Part shown: positions 7,200 to 15,876 of the stretch, piece after piece
How the letters are laid out: each line of letters starts with the position of its first letter
How positions within the stretch are numbered: position 1 is the stretch's first letter
Origin: Clostridiaceae bacterium
GTDB taxonomy: Bacteria > Bacillota > Clostridia > Oscillospirales > Acutalibacteraceae
Assembly: GCA_016296885.1 (NCBI GenBank)
Contig: JAEDHT010000031.1
Location: 1 to 23,065, forward strand
DNA: 23,065 bases
Direction of reading: 5' to 3'
Translations under genes and position numbers: made by a program
Notes under the pieces: generated by a model
Database searches by the model: none
Seen by the model: the letters and a program-made list of their open reading frames with translations, nothing else
Told to the model about the DNA's origin: nothing

Positions 7200-8850
7200 G
7201 AACACGAAAATGTCATTTATAGAAGTTAAAAATCTAAGCTTTTCTTATCCTGAGCAGAAGGTTAAGGCGCTGGATGATGTCAATCTTGATATTGATAGAG
7301 GCGATTTTGTTATTGTCTATGGACCTAGCGGATGCTCTAAGACCACAATTTTGAAGCATCTCAAACCGGAGATAATTCCATATGGTATTCGCAGTGGCGA
7401 TATATTATATGATGGCAAGAGTATTTTGGAGCTGGATAGACTTAGCTCAGCTCGAAAGATAGCATATATCCCTCAAAACACCAGTGATTATAGTATCACT
7501 CACAAGGTTTATCGTGAGCTTGCGTTTTCCTTAGAGTGTATGGGAATAGGAAATAGTGAAATATACACAAGGATAGCAGAGTGTTGCGAATATTTTGGAA
7601 TAGGCAGGCTTTTTGATAGAGATATAAGCACACTTTCGGGAGGTGAAAGAAAAATAGTGTCGATAGCTGCCGCCATGTGTCTTAATCCCGAACTAATGAT
7701 TTTGGATGAACCGCTCTCACAGCTTGATCCCATCAGTTGCAAAAGACTTGTGAGCATAATTGAGAGATTAAACAAAGAAAAAGGAATTACAATTATAATA
7801 AGCGAACATAAATTAGAGGACATTTATCAATTCTGTAACAAGTTGATTGTGATGGAACGTGGAAAGATATGCCTAAATGGACTCCCCACCGTTGTTGGTG
7901 ATAATCTAAGGGGTTCTAAGTCGCTAGGAGGATTTCCTTCGTATGTTCGTCTGCATTATGCTACCCAATTGAAGGAGAAGTGTCCATTTGGAATAGCTGA
8001 AGCAAGGCGATATCTTGCAGAGAGTAGCATAAATCAAAAGGTTGAGTTTACATCGAAAATTGAATATGGAGAAGAAATATTAAACTGCAAAGATATATGC
8101 TTTGCATATGATAAAAAATCAGAGGATGTGCTAAGCAATTTATCTCTTTCACTCCACAAGGGTGAGATAATGTGTGTGCTTGGCTCCAATGGATCAGGAA
8201 AATCTACATTATTAAAAGTAATAGCAGATCTAAAAAAACCATACAAGGGTAAAATTTTGGTGTTTTCTAAAGACATTAGAAAATATAAGGATAATGAGTT
8301 GTATCACTCAAATATATCATACCTGCCACAAAATCCATTAAATATGTTCTCATGTGAATCTATCGGTGAGGATTTTAGACGGGTGAAAGCGGTGCATGGA
8401 ACTGATGATACTTTTTTCAAACAAACACTGGAACTTCTGGGGATATCACATCTTTTATCAAAAAATCCAAGAGATGTTAGCGGGGGAGAGCTTCAAAAGT
8501 GCGCCTTGTGTATGCTTTTGCTTACATCACCAAGATTACTGCTATTAGATGAACCAAGCAAGGGACTTGACTATGCATCAAAGCAGGATTTAATAAATAT
8601 ATTGCATGAATTAAAGAAAAAGGGCGTATCTGTGTTTGCTGTCACGCATGATGTAGAGTTCGCCGCAGATGTGGCGGATACCTCTGCAATGCTGTTTAAT
8701 AAGCAGTTGATCGGAGTGAAAGGTAGCAGAGAATTTTTCTGCGATAATAAGTTATACACGACTCCCATATGTCGCATAACCGATGGAATACTTGATGGAT
8801 GTGTAACTATAAACGATGTTATAAAAATGGTGGGCAAAGATGAGAAATAA
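7177..8850 (+). CDS. ecfA: fused double ATPase of an ECF transporter (EcfA-EcfA')
   Basis: Two ABC ATPase domains in one 557-residue chain supply energy to the importer. Domain 1 (about 15-240) has Walker A GPSGCSKT (49-56), signature LSGGE (153-157), Walker B with Asp177-Glu178, and His211. Domain 2 (about 295-525) has Walker A GSNGSGKST (336-344), signature SGGE (435-438), Walker B with Asp458-Glu459, and a THD switch. In domain 1 the Gly that normally precedes the Walker A Lys is Ser54, so that ATP site may be weaker; all other key residues are present. The start is ATG 7177, with AAGGAG at 7163-7168; a TTG at 7174 is too close to it. It overlaps ecfT by 23 nt and the next gene by 11. Confidence 0.92.
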   Translation: MKECHQYENTKMSFIEVKNLSFSYPEQKVKALDDVNLDIDRGDFVIVYGPSGCSKTTILKHLKPEIIPYGIRSGDILYDGKSILELDRLSSARKIAYIPQNTSDYSITHKVYRELAFSLECMGIGNSEIYTRIAECCEYFGIGRLFDRDISTLSGGERKIVSIAAAMCLNPELMILDEPLSQLDPISCKRLVSIIERLNKEKGITIIISEHKLEDIYQFCNKLIVMERGKICLNGLPTVVGDNLRGSKSLGGFPSYVRLHYATQLKEKCPFGIAEARRYLAESSINQKVEFTSKIEYGEEILNCKDICFAYDKKSEDVLSNLSLSLHKGEIMCVLGSNGSGKSTLLKVIADLKKPYKGKILVFSKDIRKYKDNELYHSNISYLPQNPLNMFSCESIGEDFRRVKAVHGTDDTFFKQTLELLGISHLLSKNPRDVSGGELQKCALCMLLLTSPRLLLLDEPSKGLDYASKQDLINILHELKKKGVSVFAVTHDVEFAADVADTSAMLFNKQLIGVKGSREFFCDNKLYTTPICRITDGILDGCVTINDVIKMVGKDEK

Positions 8851-9514
8851 AATCATAAAGATATCTATCTACATTTTAATATGCATCTTTGCAGTAGTAT
8901 TGGGGATGTTTTTTTATTTCAATGGAAACTATATGCTTATGTCTGCCGAGATAGCCTTGATATGTTGTGTTGCTTTTTTTGTGCATTATGAAAAGTCCGA
9001 CACCAGCTCGCTGGAGCTTGTGCATCTCTGCAGTATTATTGCGCTGTCTATAGCTCTTAGATGTATGTTTTCTGCAGTTCCGTTTTTTAAGCCTGTCACA
9101 GCTATAGTGATTATAAGTGGATTGTATTTTGGTAAAGAATTTGCCTTTCTGGCGGGAGCTATGTCTGCATTGCTGTCTAATTTTATTTTTTCGCAGGGGT
9201 TATGGACTCCGTTTCAAATGATAGCATGGGGAATGTGCGGTTTTTTGGCGGCGGCAATATCGGGAGTGCTGAAAAAAAACAGACTCTTGCTTTGCTTATA
9301 TTCGGCATTTGCTGGCTTGTTATATTCATTAATAGTAGATATCAACACAGTGTTATGGATAGATAAGTTCTTCTCTTTGAAAAGATACATTGCCATTTGC
9401 GTAACATCTGCACCTTTTACACTTACTTACGCCATTTCAAATGTGATATTTGTTTTAATTTTAGGCAAGCCTCTCGAAAAGACATTTCAGAGGTTAAAAA
9501 AGAAATACGGTTGA
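8840..9514 (+). CDS. ECF transporter substrate-binding (S) component, unknown substrate
   Basis: 224 residues, almost entirely hydrophobic, with about six membrane helices, matching S-component size and topology. A conserved-looking segment LRCMFSAVPFFKPVTAIV (about 72-90), then a GLYFGKEFAFLAGAMSALLS helix and FSQGLWTPFQMIAWGMCGFL (about 118-137), fits ECF S proteins that recruit a dedicated EcfT and fused EcfA. It lies directly after the ATPase gene with an 11-nt overlap, so it is the natural specificity subunit of this unit. The substrate is unknown: cobalamin precursors, a pyrimidine precursor or another vitamin are possible. The extracellular DUF4430 lipoprotein weakly favours a tetrapyrrole-type ligand. 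No vitamin riboswitch precedes the cluster. Confidence 0.82.
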   Translation: MRNKIIKISIYILICIFAVVLGMFFYFNGNYMLMSAEIALICCVAFFVHYEKSDTSSLELVHLCSIIALSIALRCMFSAVPFFKPVTAIVIISGLYFGKEFAFLAGAMSALLSNFIFSQGLWTPFQMIAWGMCGFLAAAISGVLKKNRLLLCLYSAFAGLLYSLIVDINTVLWIDKFFSLKRYIAICVTSAPFTLTYAISNVIFVLILGKPLEKTFQRLKKKYG

Positions 9515-9541
9515 TTTTTATATTGTTTGGATGTGATTTTT

Positions 9542-11506
9542 ATGGATAAAAACTATGATATACCTTCAAGAAAAACAAGAGGCAAGCTCTCTTCAAAGAC
9601 TATTTTGTTAATCACGGTCTGCTTTATTGCGTTCGTGGCGGTGGTTGCTGTGCCTGTTTCCAAAAAGGTGGAGGAATATAGGGCGGAAGAGGCTAATATA
9701 CGCTATTTTTACAATTCAGACAATGAGTTTATTTCAGCCACAGGTCTCTTTTGCAGGGATGATATAAATACCGCAGAAAAAGCCCAAAAAGCCCTCGAAT
9801 CCTTACCAGATGGTACATTTGATACTGATATAACCTCTGTATTAGCACAGCCTGCAATCAACAATGTAACTGATGATACTATATATACATTTCCACAAAT
9901 CTACAATGATGTTGCAGTGGCTGATGGATATGTGACTGTATGTGTGGACAGTGATAATAAAGTAAAATTCTGTTCAAGTAGTTATGTGTACGATATCCCT
10001 GAACATATAGAGCGTGCAGATATAGCACAGTATGAAAACGACTTTACTGTTACAAACGAGATGATATATCCATACACTCGTGATGACATTCCTGTAAAGG
10101 TAAATGTAAAAAAGGATTCATCAAAACTGGTTATCTATAAGGATTCAAACAGCGTGCCTGCATTGGGTAAGTATGCAGTGGTCACCATAGAAGTCGATTC
10201 CCAAAAATCGAATTATTATGTAATTTTTGATGCAAAAACAGATGTTCTTGTGAGATTAGGTGCTGATTTTGATTTTGAACCAACAGAAAATGTTTTTGTG
10301 GATAATGCTTTTTCCAGTATCAGCAATTCACCGGCAGCCACAGCTATAAAATTGTCGATAGACGATATGTGGAATTGTTATCTTAAGTCTGATTGGATCA
10401 GCAAGTTTAATGATACATCACTTCCCGAATTCGTAGTTAAGTATGATAATTTTAAGTCATCTACTGATAATATCAATGGACTTATGAGCTTTGATTATGA
10501 AAAATACCAGTTTATAAGTACAAGCACATCACATATGGTAAAAACAAATTCTCTGATATTAAGCCACGTAATGTATAACATCTATCTTTATGCATTTGAA
10601 GAAGATTTTAATTCATTTATGACTGTTTATATGACGTCTTTAGGATTTTTAAATGGTGATGCTAATTTCGAGGATTTTAGGTTTGCTATGGTGCGTGCCG
10701 CTGAGCTGTGTGAGCAGTCAGAAAAAGCCATAAATCATATAAATCAATGTTTTGAGCTTTGTGGCATAAAAGACAATTCATATTCAATATATAAAACTGA
10801 ATTTGATGCCAATCCTGAAAGAAAAATATCTGCCCCCGCCGAGGTGACAGGTTATCTTCCTAAGCCAACAGCGAAAGATATGGATGAAGTGCTGAAGGTA
10901 GAGCTTGATTACTACAAGTCTCACTTTAATACAAAAAAATCAAGTGTTTTCCTTGAAGATCTCTCACACGATGGGTTGCCTGAGATGATAGTAGTAAATT
11001 ATGACAGTTGGAAAAGTAGTCACATTATCAAAGCAAAGGTCTATACTGTTATTAATAACAAAATTAAAAAGATTGACGAAGTTCAGGCTATGGAGACTCG
11101 AACAGGTTACAATTCATTATTTGTTTATAAAGCAAATGGTAGGGCATATCTATATAGCTACAATCCTATAAAATGGCTTGGCAATGGCACATATTCACAT
11201 TCTATTTACTATTTTGATGAAAAAGGCAAAAAGCTGACCTATAATAGTGGTAGCATAGAATTTGGGGAGAATATGGAGTCCGGTGCAGATAAAGATAAGA
11301 TAAACAAATATATTAAGAAAAATCAATCATATCTGGATGATTCCTATTTATGTGTTAATACTTATCCTAAGAGTGACTTTTATAATCTTGATATCGCAGA
11401 TAATAATACAGATGCTATCAAAAACGAAACTTCTTGCGACGGATATGCCAAGAATTCTTATAAAGACGAGTTTGAAGAATGGTCATATACGCTAAAAATA
11501 GATTAA
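9542..11506 (+). CDS. membrane-anchored, catalytically dead thermolysin-like protein
   Basis: 654 residues with one N-terminal membrane helix (20-39) and the remainder outside the cell. Residues about 55-245 resemble the FTP/PepSY propeptide of M4 metallopeptidases: a TFPQIYNDVAVADGYVTV strand pair and a YYVIFDAKTDVLVRL ending. Residues about 325-411 match the C-terminal helical part of thermolysin: H-x-x-x-TNS-LILSH (331-342), then a FEDFRFAMVRAAELC helix and a final CGIKD. The HExxH zinc-binding part between them is missing, so the protein should lack peptidase activity. A third, unassigned domain (about 440-654) contains a DxSxDG calcium-like loop (Asp473-Gly478). ATG 9542 is preferred over TTG 9527 because GGATG precedes it. 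It starts 27 nt after the S component and likely belongs to that operon. Confidence 0.75.
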   Translation: MDKNYDIPSRKTRGKLSSKTILLITVCFIAFVAVVAVPVSKKVEEYRAEEANIRYFYNSDNEFISATGLFCRDDINTAEKAQKALESLPDGTFDTDITSVLAQPAINNVTDDTIYTFPQIYNDVAVADGYVTVCVDSDNKVKFCSSSYVYDIPEHIERADIAQYENDFTVTNEMIYPYTRDDIPVKVNVKKDSSKLVIYKDSNSVPALGKYAVVTIEVDSQKSNYYVIFDAKTDVLVRLGADFDFEPTENVFVDNAFSSISNSPAATAIKLSIDDMWNCYLKSDWISKFNDTSLPEFVVKYDNFKSSTDNINGLMSFDYEKYQFISTSTSHMVKTNSLILSHVMYNIYLYAFEEDFNSFMTVYMTSLGFLNGDANFEDFRFAMVRAAELCEQSEKAINHINQCFELCGIKDNSYSIYKTEFDANPERKISAPAEVTGYLPKPTAKDMDEVLKVELDYYKSHFNTKKSSVFLEDLSHDGLPEMIVVNYDSWKSSHIIKAKVYTVINNKIKKIDEVQAMETRTGYNSLFVYKANGRAYLYSYNPIKWLGNGTYSHSIYYFDEKGKKLTYNSGSIEFGENMESGADKDKINKYIKKNQSYLDDSYLCVNTYPKSDFYNLDIADNNTDAIKNETSCDGYAKNSYKDEFEEWSYTLKID

Positions 11507-11539
11507 TTTTTCTAAATATTTAAAGGGAATTTATGAAAT

Positions 11540-11568
11540 TTGACATTTTTTACTTTTTTTACAATAAT
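11540..11568 (+). promoter_or_regulatory. upstream pfkA promoter candidate
   Basis: TTGACA (11540-11545) and AATAAT (11563-11568) have 17-bp spacing. The -35 is perfect and the -10 matches 5/6. A leader of about 65 nt would result. Confidence 0.5.
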
Positions 11569-11570
11569 TC

Positions 11571-11600
11571 TTGATTATATATGTCGATTTATAATATAAT
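11571..11600 (+). promoter_or_regulatory. downstream pfkA promoter candidate
   Basis: TTGATT (11571-11576) and TATAAT (11595-11600) are spaced by 18 bp. The predicted start is near 11607, about 30 nt before the pfkA ATG. It competes with, or adds to, the candidate ending at 11568. Confidence 0.55.
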
Positions 11601-11637
11601 ATATCCGAACAGCGATTAGTTATGGAGGTAGAATATT

Positions 11638-12606
11638 ATGGCAGAAAAAACAATTGCAGTGTTAACAAGTGGAGGCGATGCCCCTGGTATGAACGCAGCT
11701 ATAAGAGCTGTAGTAAGAGCGGGTATTGCAAACAATATGAAGGTTATAGGCGTTCGCAGAGGTTATAATGGACTTTTGGAGAACGATGTAATAGATATGG
11801 ACTTGAGAAGTGTGTCTGATATAATTCATAAGGGCGGTACACTTCTATATACAGCTAGAAGCGAAGAGTATAACTCATCAGAGGGCGTAAAGAAAGCAGC
11901 AGAATTTTGCAGAAATCTTGGAATAAGCGGTCTGGTTGTAATCGGTGGTGACGGTTCATTCAGAGGAGCTAGAGAGCTATCAGCTGAGGGTATACAGGTG
12001 GTAGGCATACCAGGTACTATCGATAACGATATAGCTTGTACAGAGTATACTATTGGTTTTGATACTGCTATGAACACAGCTATGGAGATGGTAGATAAAA
12101 TCAGAGATACAGCACAATCTCACAACAGATGTTCTTTGGTAGAGGTTATGGGCAGACGTTGCGGAGATGTAGCATTGAAGACAGGAATTGCTGTTGGTGC
12201 AACTGCTATACTTGTGCCTGAGGTTCCATTTAATTTTGAGAGAGATGTTATTGCTAAGATGTTAAAAACCCAGAAAACAGGCAAGAAGCATTTTATAATT
12301 ATAGTAGCTGAGGGTGTAGGCGGAATTGACTATTTTACAAGACGTATACAAGAGGCTACAGGCATAGAGGCCAGAGGCACTGTTTTGGGCCATGTTCAGA
12401 GAGGTGGATCACCTACACTACGAGATAGAGTAATGGCAAGTAATATGGGCCATAGAGCAGTAGAGTGTCTCAGAGATGGTATCGGCAATCGTATCATAGC
12501 TGTGCAGAATGGTAAGGTAATAGATTTAGACATAAACGAAGCTCTAAATATGAAGAAGACCATAGATAGAGATCTCTACAATGTAGCTCTTGAAATTTCA
12601 ATCTAA
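11638..12606 (+). CDS. pfkA: ATP-dependent 6-phosphofructokinase
   Basis: Cytoplasmic glycolytic enzyme that phosphorylates fructose 6-phosphate to fructose 1,6-bisphosphate. 322 residues, the usual bacterial PfkA length. Nucleotide-binding SGGDAPG lies at 11-17, GGDGS at 103-107, and the catalytic PGTIDND at 125-131 with Asp129 as base. The Gly within GGDGS and the Gly after Pro in PGTIDND mark the ATP-using form; pyrophosphate-dependent enzymes carry Asp and Lys there. The GHVQRGGSPT substrate motif is present near residues 250-260. GGAGGT at 11624-11629 supports the ATG at 11638. A strong terminator follows directly, so it is a single-gene transcript; the common pyruvate kinase partner is not adjacent. 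Confidence 0.97.
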   Translation: MAEKTIAVLTSGGDAPGMNAAIRAVVRAGIANNMKVIGVRRGYNGLLENDVIDMDLRSVSDIIHKGGTLLYTARSEEYNSSEGVKKAAEFCRNLGISGLVVIGGDGSFRGARELSAEGIQVVGIPGTIDNDIACTEYTIGFDTAMNTAMEMVDKIRDTAQSHNRCSLVEVMGRRCGDVALKTGIAVGATAILVPEVPFNFERDVIAKMLKTQKTGKKHFIIIVAEGVGGIDYFTRRIQEATGIEARGTVLGHVQRGGSPTLRDRVMASNMGHRAVECLRDGIGNRIIAVQNGKVIDLDINEALNMKKTIDRDLYNVALEISI

Positions 12607-12635
12607 TTATTAATTTTAATTTTCAAAAATGAATT

Positions 12636-12667
12636 AACCGAGGCACTTTTTGTGTCTCGGTTTTTTT
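12636..12667 (+). terminator. pfkA intrinsic terminator
   Basis: An 11-bp stem (12636-12646 with 12652-12662, one G-U wobble) with a 5-nt T loop ends in seven Ts (12661-12667). A textbook rho-independent terminator. Confidence 0.92.
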
Positions 12668-12814
12668 AGATAAATGAGTTAATTTAAGATAAAAATAAAT
12701 ACTGGTTTAGACTATATATTATATTAGTTTAAAGCCAATAATATATTTATTTGAATAATATTTTTTTATGGTGCATACATATTATTATAGCATATTATAA
12801 GAGGGATCAAAAAT

Positions 12815-13591
12815 ATGAATAAAGTAAGCACGAGAGTTTTATCCATAATTGATTTAATAGCTTATTTACTGACAATTGCAGTTAATATCCTTGCACAGTT
12901 TGGGGTAATAGGTGGCAGAACAACATCAGATATTTCTAAGATGTATCCCACATTATTTACACCTGCCGGCATAACCTTTGCTATATGGGGGCTTATTTAT
13001 ACCGCACTGGGTATCTATTCGGTATTGCAATTATTTAAAACATCAGATAGAGTAGTGAGAAAAGTCGGATGGCCATTTCTGATATCATGTTTACTCAATA
13101 TAGCATGGACTTTTGCATGGCAAAATGATCGCATTTTGTTGGCGTTAATTATAATCTTAATGTTATGGGTTACTTTATGGGTAATTGATCAAAGGGTAAA
13201 AAATGAGGGAACTTTTGTTAGATCCACATTTGCAGTATATTATGCTTGGATTACAGTAGCGACAATTGCAAATGCGTTTGTTCTTGCGACGAAGATAAAT
13301 CCTGATGGTTATGATAGCGTAACATCTCAATTTTTTGTAATGCTGGCGCTCGCATTGGTGACTATTCTTGCTGTAACCAGAAATATGAATGATAAAAATA
13401 TATCATACGCACTCACCATGGTATGGGCGATTGCAGGAGTTCTGATAACACATATTTCATCTGATGGATATGATGGCAGGTATCCAGCTGTTGTGTTTGT
13501 CGGAATAATAGCCGAAATAGTTATTATTATAAGCACAATTATTTCGTTTTTTATGAATAACGAAAAGAAAGAAATATCAGACAATATGTAA
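12815..13591 (+). CDS. TspO/MBR-like tryptophan-rich membrane protein
   Basis: 258 residues with about seven or eight hydrophobic helices. The segment PTLFTPAGITFAIWGLIY (about 45-62) is the hallmark of the TspO/MBR superfamily, followed by Trp-rich helices (NIAWTFAWQ, LWVTLWVID, YYAWITVATIANAF). It is longer than the classical five-helix TspO (about 155-170 residues), so it belongs to the longer Firmicutes branch, whose ligand is not established; porphyrin or lipid binding known for classical TspO should not be assumed. AGAGGG lies about 9 nt before the ATG. It is monocistronic, between the pfkA terminator and a hairpin at 13644. No confident sigma-A promoter stands out in the very AT-rich 150 bp upstream. 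Confidence 0.82.
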   Translation: MNKVSTRVLSIIDLIAYLLTIAVNILAQFGVIGGRTTSDISKMYPTLFTPAGITFAIWGLIYTALGIYSVLQLFKTSDRVVRKVGWPFLISCLLNIAWTFAWQNDRILLALIIILMLWVTLWVIDQRVKNEGTFVRSTFAVYYAWITVATIANAFVLATKINPDGYDSVTSQFFVMLALALVTILAVTRNMNDKNISYALTMVWAIAGVLITHISSDGYDGRYPAVVFVGIIAEIVIIISTIISFFMNNEKKEISDNM

Positions 13592-13643
13592 TGTTTATTT
13601 CAATTTAGTTCTAATTCTAAACTTAATGTGTTCCTCTTAAATG

Positions 13644-13691
13644 AATAATATGCTTGCAGGCTGTATGTGTTTGGCTTGTGAGCATATTATT
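13644..13691 (+). terminator. hairpin after the TspO-like gene
   Basis: Perfect 11-bp outer arms (13644-13654 and 13681-13691) extend inward by up to nine more pairs, several of them wobbles, and are followed by a short T-run. It probably terminates the TspO-like transcript. Confidence 0.65.
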
Positions 13692-13718
13692 TTGCAAAGA
13701 AAACTACCAGACAAAAAA

Positions 13719-13755
13719 ACACCATCAATCTGCTTTCAAACAAAATTGATGGTGT
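13719..13755 (-). terminator. terminator of the SH3-repeat protein gene
   Basis: Perfect 11-bp arms (13719-13729 and 13745-13755) enclose a 15-nt loop. On the minus strand the stem is followed by a run of seven Ts (complement of 13713-13719), giving a good intrinsic terminator for the gene ending at 13776. On the plus strand a weaker T-run may make it bidirectional. Confidence 0.85.
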
Positions 13756-13775
13756 GTTTTCAATATATGGTACGC

Positions 13776-15125
13776 TTATTTTAGATATGTCATAGATAGC
13801 CAGCCAACATATGATTTATATATTACCTTAGCAAAACCGTTTGAAATCTCCAACACATTAACCTTAGTTCCGTTAGGCACAGAAGTAAGGATTCGGCTTG
13901 ATGTAGAAGGAGCTAAGCGTAGGTTTAGAGAACCGCTGGAGGTTGTGACAGTATATGTCATACCAGAAGTAGAGGTAGGCACCGTGTACTTCTCTAAATA
14001 AGACATAGACACCCAACCTGTGCAGGAGTTGTATGTTGTTTTACCAAAACCGTTGGAAATAGAAGTAATGCTTAATAATGTTCCGTTAGGAATTTTTAGC
14101 ACGACACTTCCGCTAGCAGAGGAGGTAGAGCGCATATTAAGACTTCCACCGGAGGTTTTAACCTTGTATGTATTAGACTGATTGTCTATTGTAGGTGTTG
14201 AAGGTTCGTCTGAATCAGATGCAGTTGAATCATTGACAGCAGATAAGTATTTCATAGAAACCCAACCGGTACATAGATTATATGAAGTCTTTCCAAAACC
14301 ATTAGATATCTTACTAATGCTTAATTCGGTGTTATTAGGGATTGTCATAACAATGCTACCACTTGAAGAAGCTACAGAACGCATATTGAGGTTACCGCCG
14401 GAGGTTTTTACTATATATCTTCCGGATGTCGTGCCCACATTTGCAGAAGGCTCTTCTAAATCTGCAGATGTTGCTGACTTTACAAGATAACCCATAGAGA
14501 GCCAACCTGTGTAAGAGTTGTATGTTACCTTACCATATCCATCAGAAATCTCAGAAACTTCCACCTTTGTACCGTTTGGAACAGAGGCAAGGATTCTGCT
14601 TGAGGATGAATCGTTTGCACGTAAATTTAGATTGCCACCGGATGTTCTCACAGTGTAGGTTCCTACAGAGCTTGGGGTAGAGGTGGTTGGTCTTTCTGAG
14701 TTGGTAGTAGATGTTGATGTTTTAGCGAGATAAGACATAGAAATCCATCCGGTATATGACTTATATGTGGTTTTACCAAATCCATTAGAAATCTCTGTTA
14801 TATTTACTAATGTACCATTTGGAATAGTTGTCAAAACTGTTCCACTTGAAGATGCAGAAGAGCGTAGATTTAGATTTCCGCCACTTGTTTTAACAACATA
14901 TTTTCCATATGATGCTGTATTGTTCGAGTTGCTCTCAGAGGAGTAAACCAGATAACTGATTGATACCCAGCCTGTCTTACCGTTATATGTTGTTTTGCCA
15001 AAGTTGTTTTTAATTTCGGTTATATTTAGCTGTGTCCCACTAGGTATAGTTGTAATAATATTTCCACTAGAAGAACAATCGGAGCGTAATATAAGATCCC
15101 CACTAGTTGTTTTTACATAATAATT
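13776..15125 (-). repeat. six coding repeats (SH3 array)
   Basis: Six diverged repeats of about 180 bp of coding sequence, spaced by linkers of variable length, encode the SH3 domains. DNA-level similarity remains high at the GGCAACCTTAAC-type and GGATGG-type cores, so homologous recombination between units could change the repeat number. Confidence 0.85.
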
Positions 15126-15830
15126 TCCGTTTAATGTTTCCAAAAAATTAAAGCAACAGCGGAGTTTAAGCATTTCATGGCCTTCGTTGGAGCCATAATA
15201 TAGTTCTTTCATTGTTTTTCTGTCGCCAAATGTAGTGGTTCCTCTAAGCTCTACATCAGCCTTTGAATCTAGCACCAGCACAGTATCATCTGATGAACGA
15301 TAGTCCGCAAGCGCTATGAAGTGACCATCTACAAGACCTACAGCTACACGTCCTGCAGATAGCTCAGATTTTAGCTTATTCCATATCGTTTTCATACCAT
15401 TTAAAGTAGATGGATATAGGGCAGATGTTTTACAAGGTATGGTTGATACATACTCATATGTTTCGGTAAGCTTGTATTTGTAGTCTTTACCAAACTTATC
15501 TGCAAGTCCTTTTGTGATCTGGTGATTCGAACCACTGCCCTTTACATAAAACCTTGGACCTGCATAATCTGCAAATGCACATATCTCATCATATGTAAAT
15601 TGATGACCTGTGAGGTATTGCACCGCATTTAAAGACGCAAAAACACCACACGCAGCTGTTCCAAGATCACTTGAAGCACCGGCCTTACCATAGGTGTATG
15701 TGCCCCACTGAGGGTCATCCTGCTGAAGCACCTTTGTGTTGCCTTCGCCTATTGCAGAGCCAAATGTGGTAGCCATGCTTAGTATAAGCATAAGCGAAAG
15801 CATGATCGAAGTTATCTTTGCTATTTTCAT
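13776..15830 (-). CDS. secreted cysteine-peptidase-like protein with six SH3 repeats
   Basis: 684 residues with a cleavable signal peptide (about 1-26, ending near GSA). Residues about 34-230 look like a C39-type or papain-like peptidase fold: Cys61 at the start of a helix (AACGVFASLNA), His170 in DGHFIALADYR and Asp188 in VLVLDSKAD form a plausible triad. Six bacterial SH3 domains of about 60 residues follow (from 236 to the last residue), separated by Ser/Thr/Pro-rich linkers. Each carries a GxLxxR core and ends in a GWxSMxYL-type motif. Such SH3 arrays usually bind cell-wall peptidoglycan. Cell-wall hydrolysis or processing of a surface peptide is the likely role; the substrate is unknown. 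AAGGGGA (15839-15845) supports the ATG. Single-gene unit with its own promoter and terminator. Confidence 0.85.
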   Translation of the reverse strand: MKIAKITSIMLSLMLILSMATTFGSAIGEGNTKVLQQDDPQWGTYTYGKAGASSDLGTAACGVFASLNAVQYLTGHQFTYDEICAFADYAGPRFYVKGSGSNHQITKGLADKFGKDYKYKLTETYEYVSTIPCKTSALYPSTLNGMKTIWNKLKSELSAGRVAVGLVDGHFIALADYRSSDDTVLVLDSKADVELRGTTTFGDRKTMKELYYGSNEGHEMLKLRCCFNFLETLNGNYYVKTTSGDLILRSDCSSSGNIITTIPSGTQLNITEIKNNFGKTTYNGKTGWVSISYLVYSSESNSNNTASYGKYVVKTSGGNLNLRSSASSSGTVLTTIPNGTLVNITEISNGFGKTTYKSYTGWISMSYLAKTSTSTTNSERPTTSTPSSVGTYTVRTSGGNLNLRANDSSSSRILASVPNGTKVEVSEISDGYGKVTYNSYTGWLSMGYLVKSATSADLEEPSANVGTTSGRYIVKTSGGNLNMRSVASSSGSIVMTIPNNTELSISKISNGFGKTSYNLCTGWVSMKYLSAVNDSTASDSDEPSTPTIDNQSNTYKVKTSGGSLNMRSTSSASGSVVLKIPNGTLLSITSISNGFGKTTYNSCTGWVSMSYLEKYTVPTSTSGMTYTVTTSSGSLNLRLAPSTSSRILTSVPNGTKVNVLEISNGFAKVIYKSYVGWLSMTYLK

Positions 15831-15876
15831 CTTATTTTCCCCTTTTTTGAAAACGTATTAAAGAAAATTCACTATA

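Noticed and set aside
12714..12746. AT-only inverted repeat upstream of the TspO-like gene
   Set aside because: Nine-bp arms made only of A and T in a very AT-rich spacer are expected by chance.
14182..14490. A 102-codon open frame on the plus strand
   Set aside because: It is the complement of SH3-repeat coding sequence, where low-stop repeats produce shadow frames.
13776..15125. Regularly spaced repeats that could suggest a CRISPR array
   Set aside because: The period is far too long, the units are diverged, and they encode SH3 domains in one frame.
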